In this document: one piece after another, positions 5,401 through 5,553 of the stretch
Numbering within the stretch: position 1 is the first letter of the stretch
Layout of the letters: each line of letters begins with the position of its first letter
From: OMOG01 sp041485845
GTDB taxonomy: Bacteria > Acidobacteriota > Terriglobia > Bryobacterales > Bryobacteraceae
Assembly (NCBI GenBank): GCA_041485845.1
Contig: JBGPKH010000608.1
Span: 1 to 5,553 of the forward strand
Direction of reading: 5' to 3'
Length of the DNA: 5,553 nucleotides
Translations under genes and position numbers: made by a program
Notes under the pieces: generated by a model
What the model saw: the letters and a program-made list of their open reading frames with translations, nothing else
Database searches by the model: none
Told to the model about the DNA's origin: nothing

Positions 5401-5553
5401 AAGCGGCTGATTCAGCGATTCCGCAACCAAGTGGGCAAACATGTTCAAAAGGTCGTGGAAGCTTGGAGATGCCAGCATTGCGGGCGGAAGGGGAGATTCG
5501 TGATGAGCGTTTCTGGCCGGAGAGAGGCAAGAATCAAGGAATTGGGCACACCA
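5401..5553. other. Edge region without a callable gene
   Basis: Two + strand frames are open to the window edge. One reads CSKGRGSLEMPALRAEGEIR and the other contains EAWRCQHCGRKGRF with a CxxC pair. Neither has a convincing start, ribosome binding site or recognised domain. A 76-codon - strand frame (5530-5300) overlaps the promoter and start of the long recombinase and is not credible. Confidence 0.3.

Noticed and set aside
5300..5530. 76-residue - strand frame at the right edge
   Set aside because: It overlaps the recombinase promoter and start in another frame and shows no recognisable features.

Overview
This window is a small graveyard of nested mobile elements from a GC-rich bacterium. 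Codon usage and the style of the recombinases suggest a soil or sediment lineage such as Acidobacteriota, but no marker gene fixes the taxon, so this is a weak inference. I see no rRNA, tRNA, CRISPR array, intact defence system or housekeeping gene. Nearly every gene is a transposase or tyrosine recombinase, and almost all are broken in ways that can be read from the sequence.

Left part (1-1240, + strand): the 3' end of an IS21-family istA runs off the window edge and is followed, with an ATGA overlap, by istB. IstB keeps its Walker A and B motifs but is cut at residue ~202, where a perfect 32-bp palindrome (1169-1200) begins. That palindrome and nearby TTATGCGG-like half-sites look like the left end of a second element. 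Its tyrosine recombinase starts at 1338 behind a strong ribosome binding site but keeps only its N-terminal DNA-binding domain. At ~1638 the sequence switches to the 3' part of a secreted lipase-like hydrolase on the opposite strand (2183 down to ~1638), which also carries an in-frame stop.

Right part (2236-5346, all - strand): a recombinase module reads right to left. It consists of a long tyrosine recombinase (5346 to ~3561), a small conserved-looking 83-residue gene (3527-3276), and a second, XerC/D-like recombinase (3209-2236). The long recombinase is split by a 367-bp non-autonomous insertion (4322-4688) with imperfect ~50-bp terminal inverted repeats and an 8-bp target duplication. Removing 375 bp restores the frame exactly. 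Its stop codon also seems to have been lost through a 16-bp tandem duplication. The second recombinase has its middle third (about 2591-2840), carrying the first catalytic Arg and the Lys, inverted onto the + strand.

Reading: successive insertions and rearrangements piled up in one hot spot. Of the genes wholly inside the window, only the 83-residue gene looks undamaged. The most unusual items are the inverted catalytic block inside a recombinase gene, the mini-element that interrupts the other recombinase in frame, and the recombinase-small gene-recombinase arrangement, which may be a real transposition module of which this is a decayed copy.
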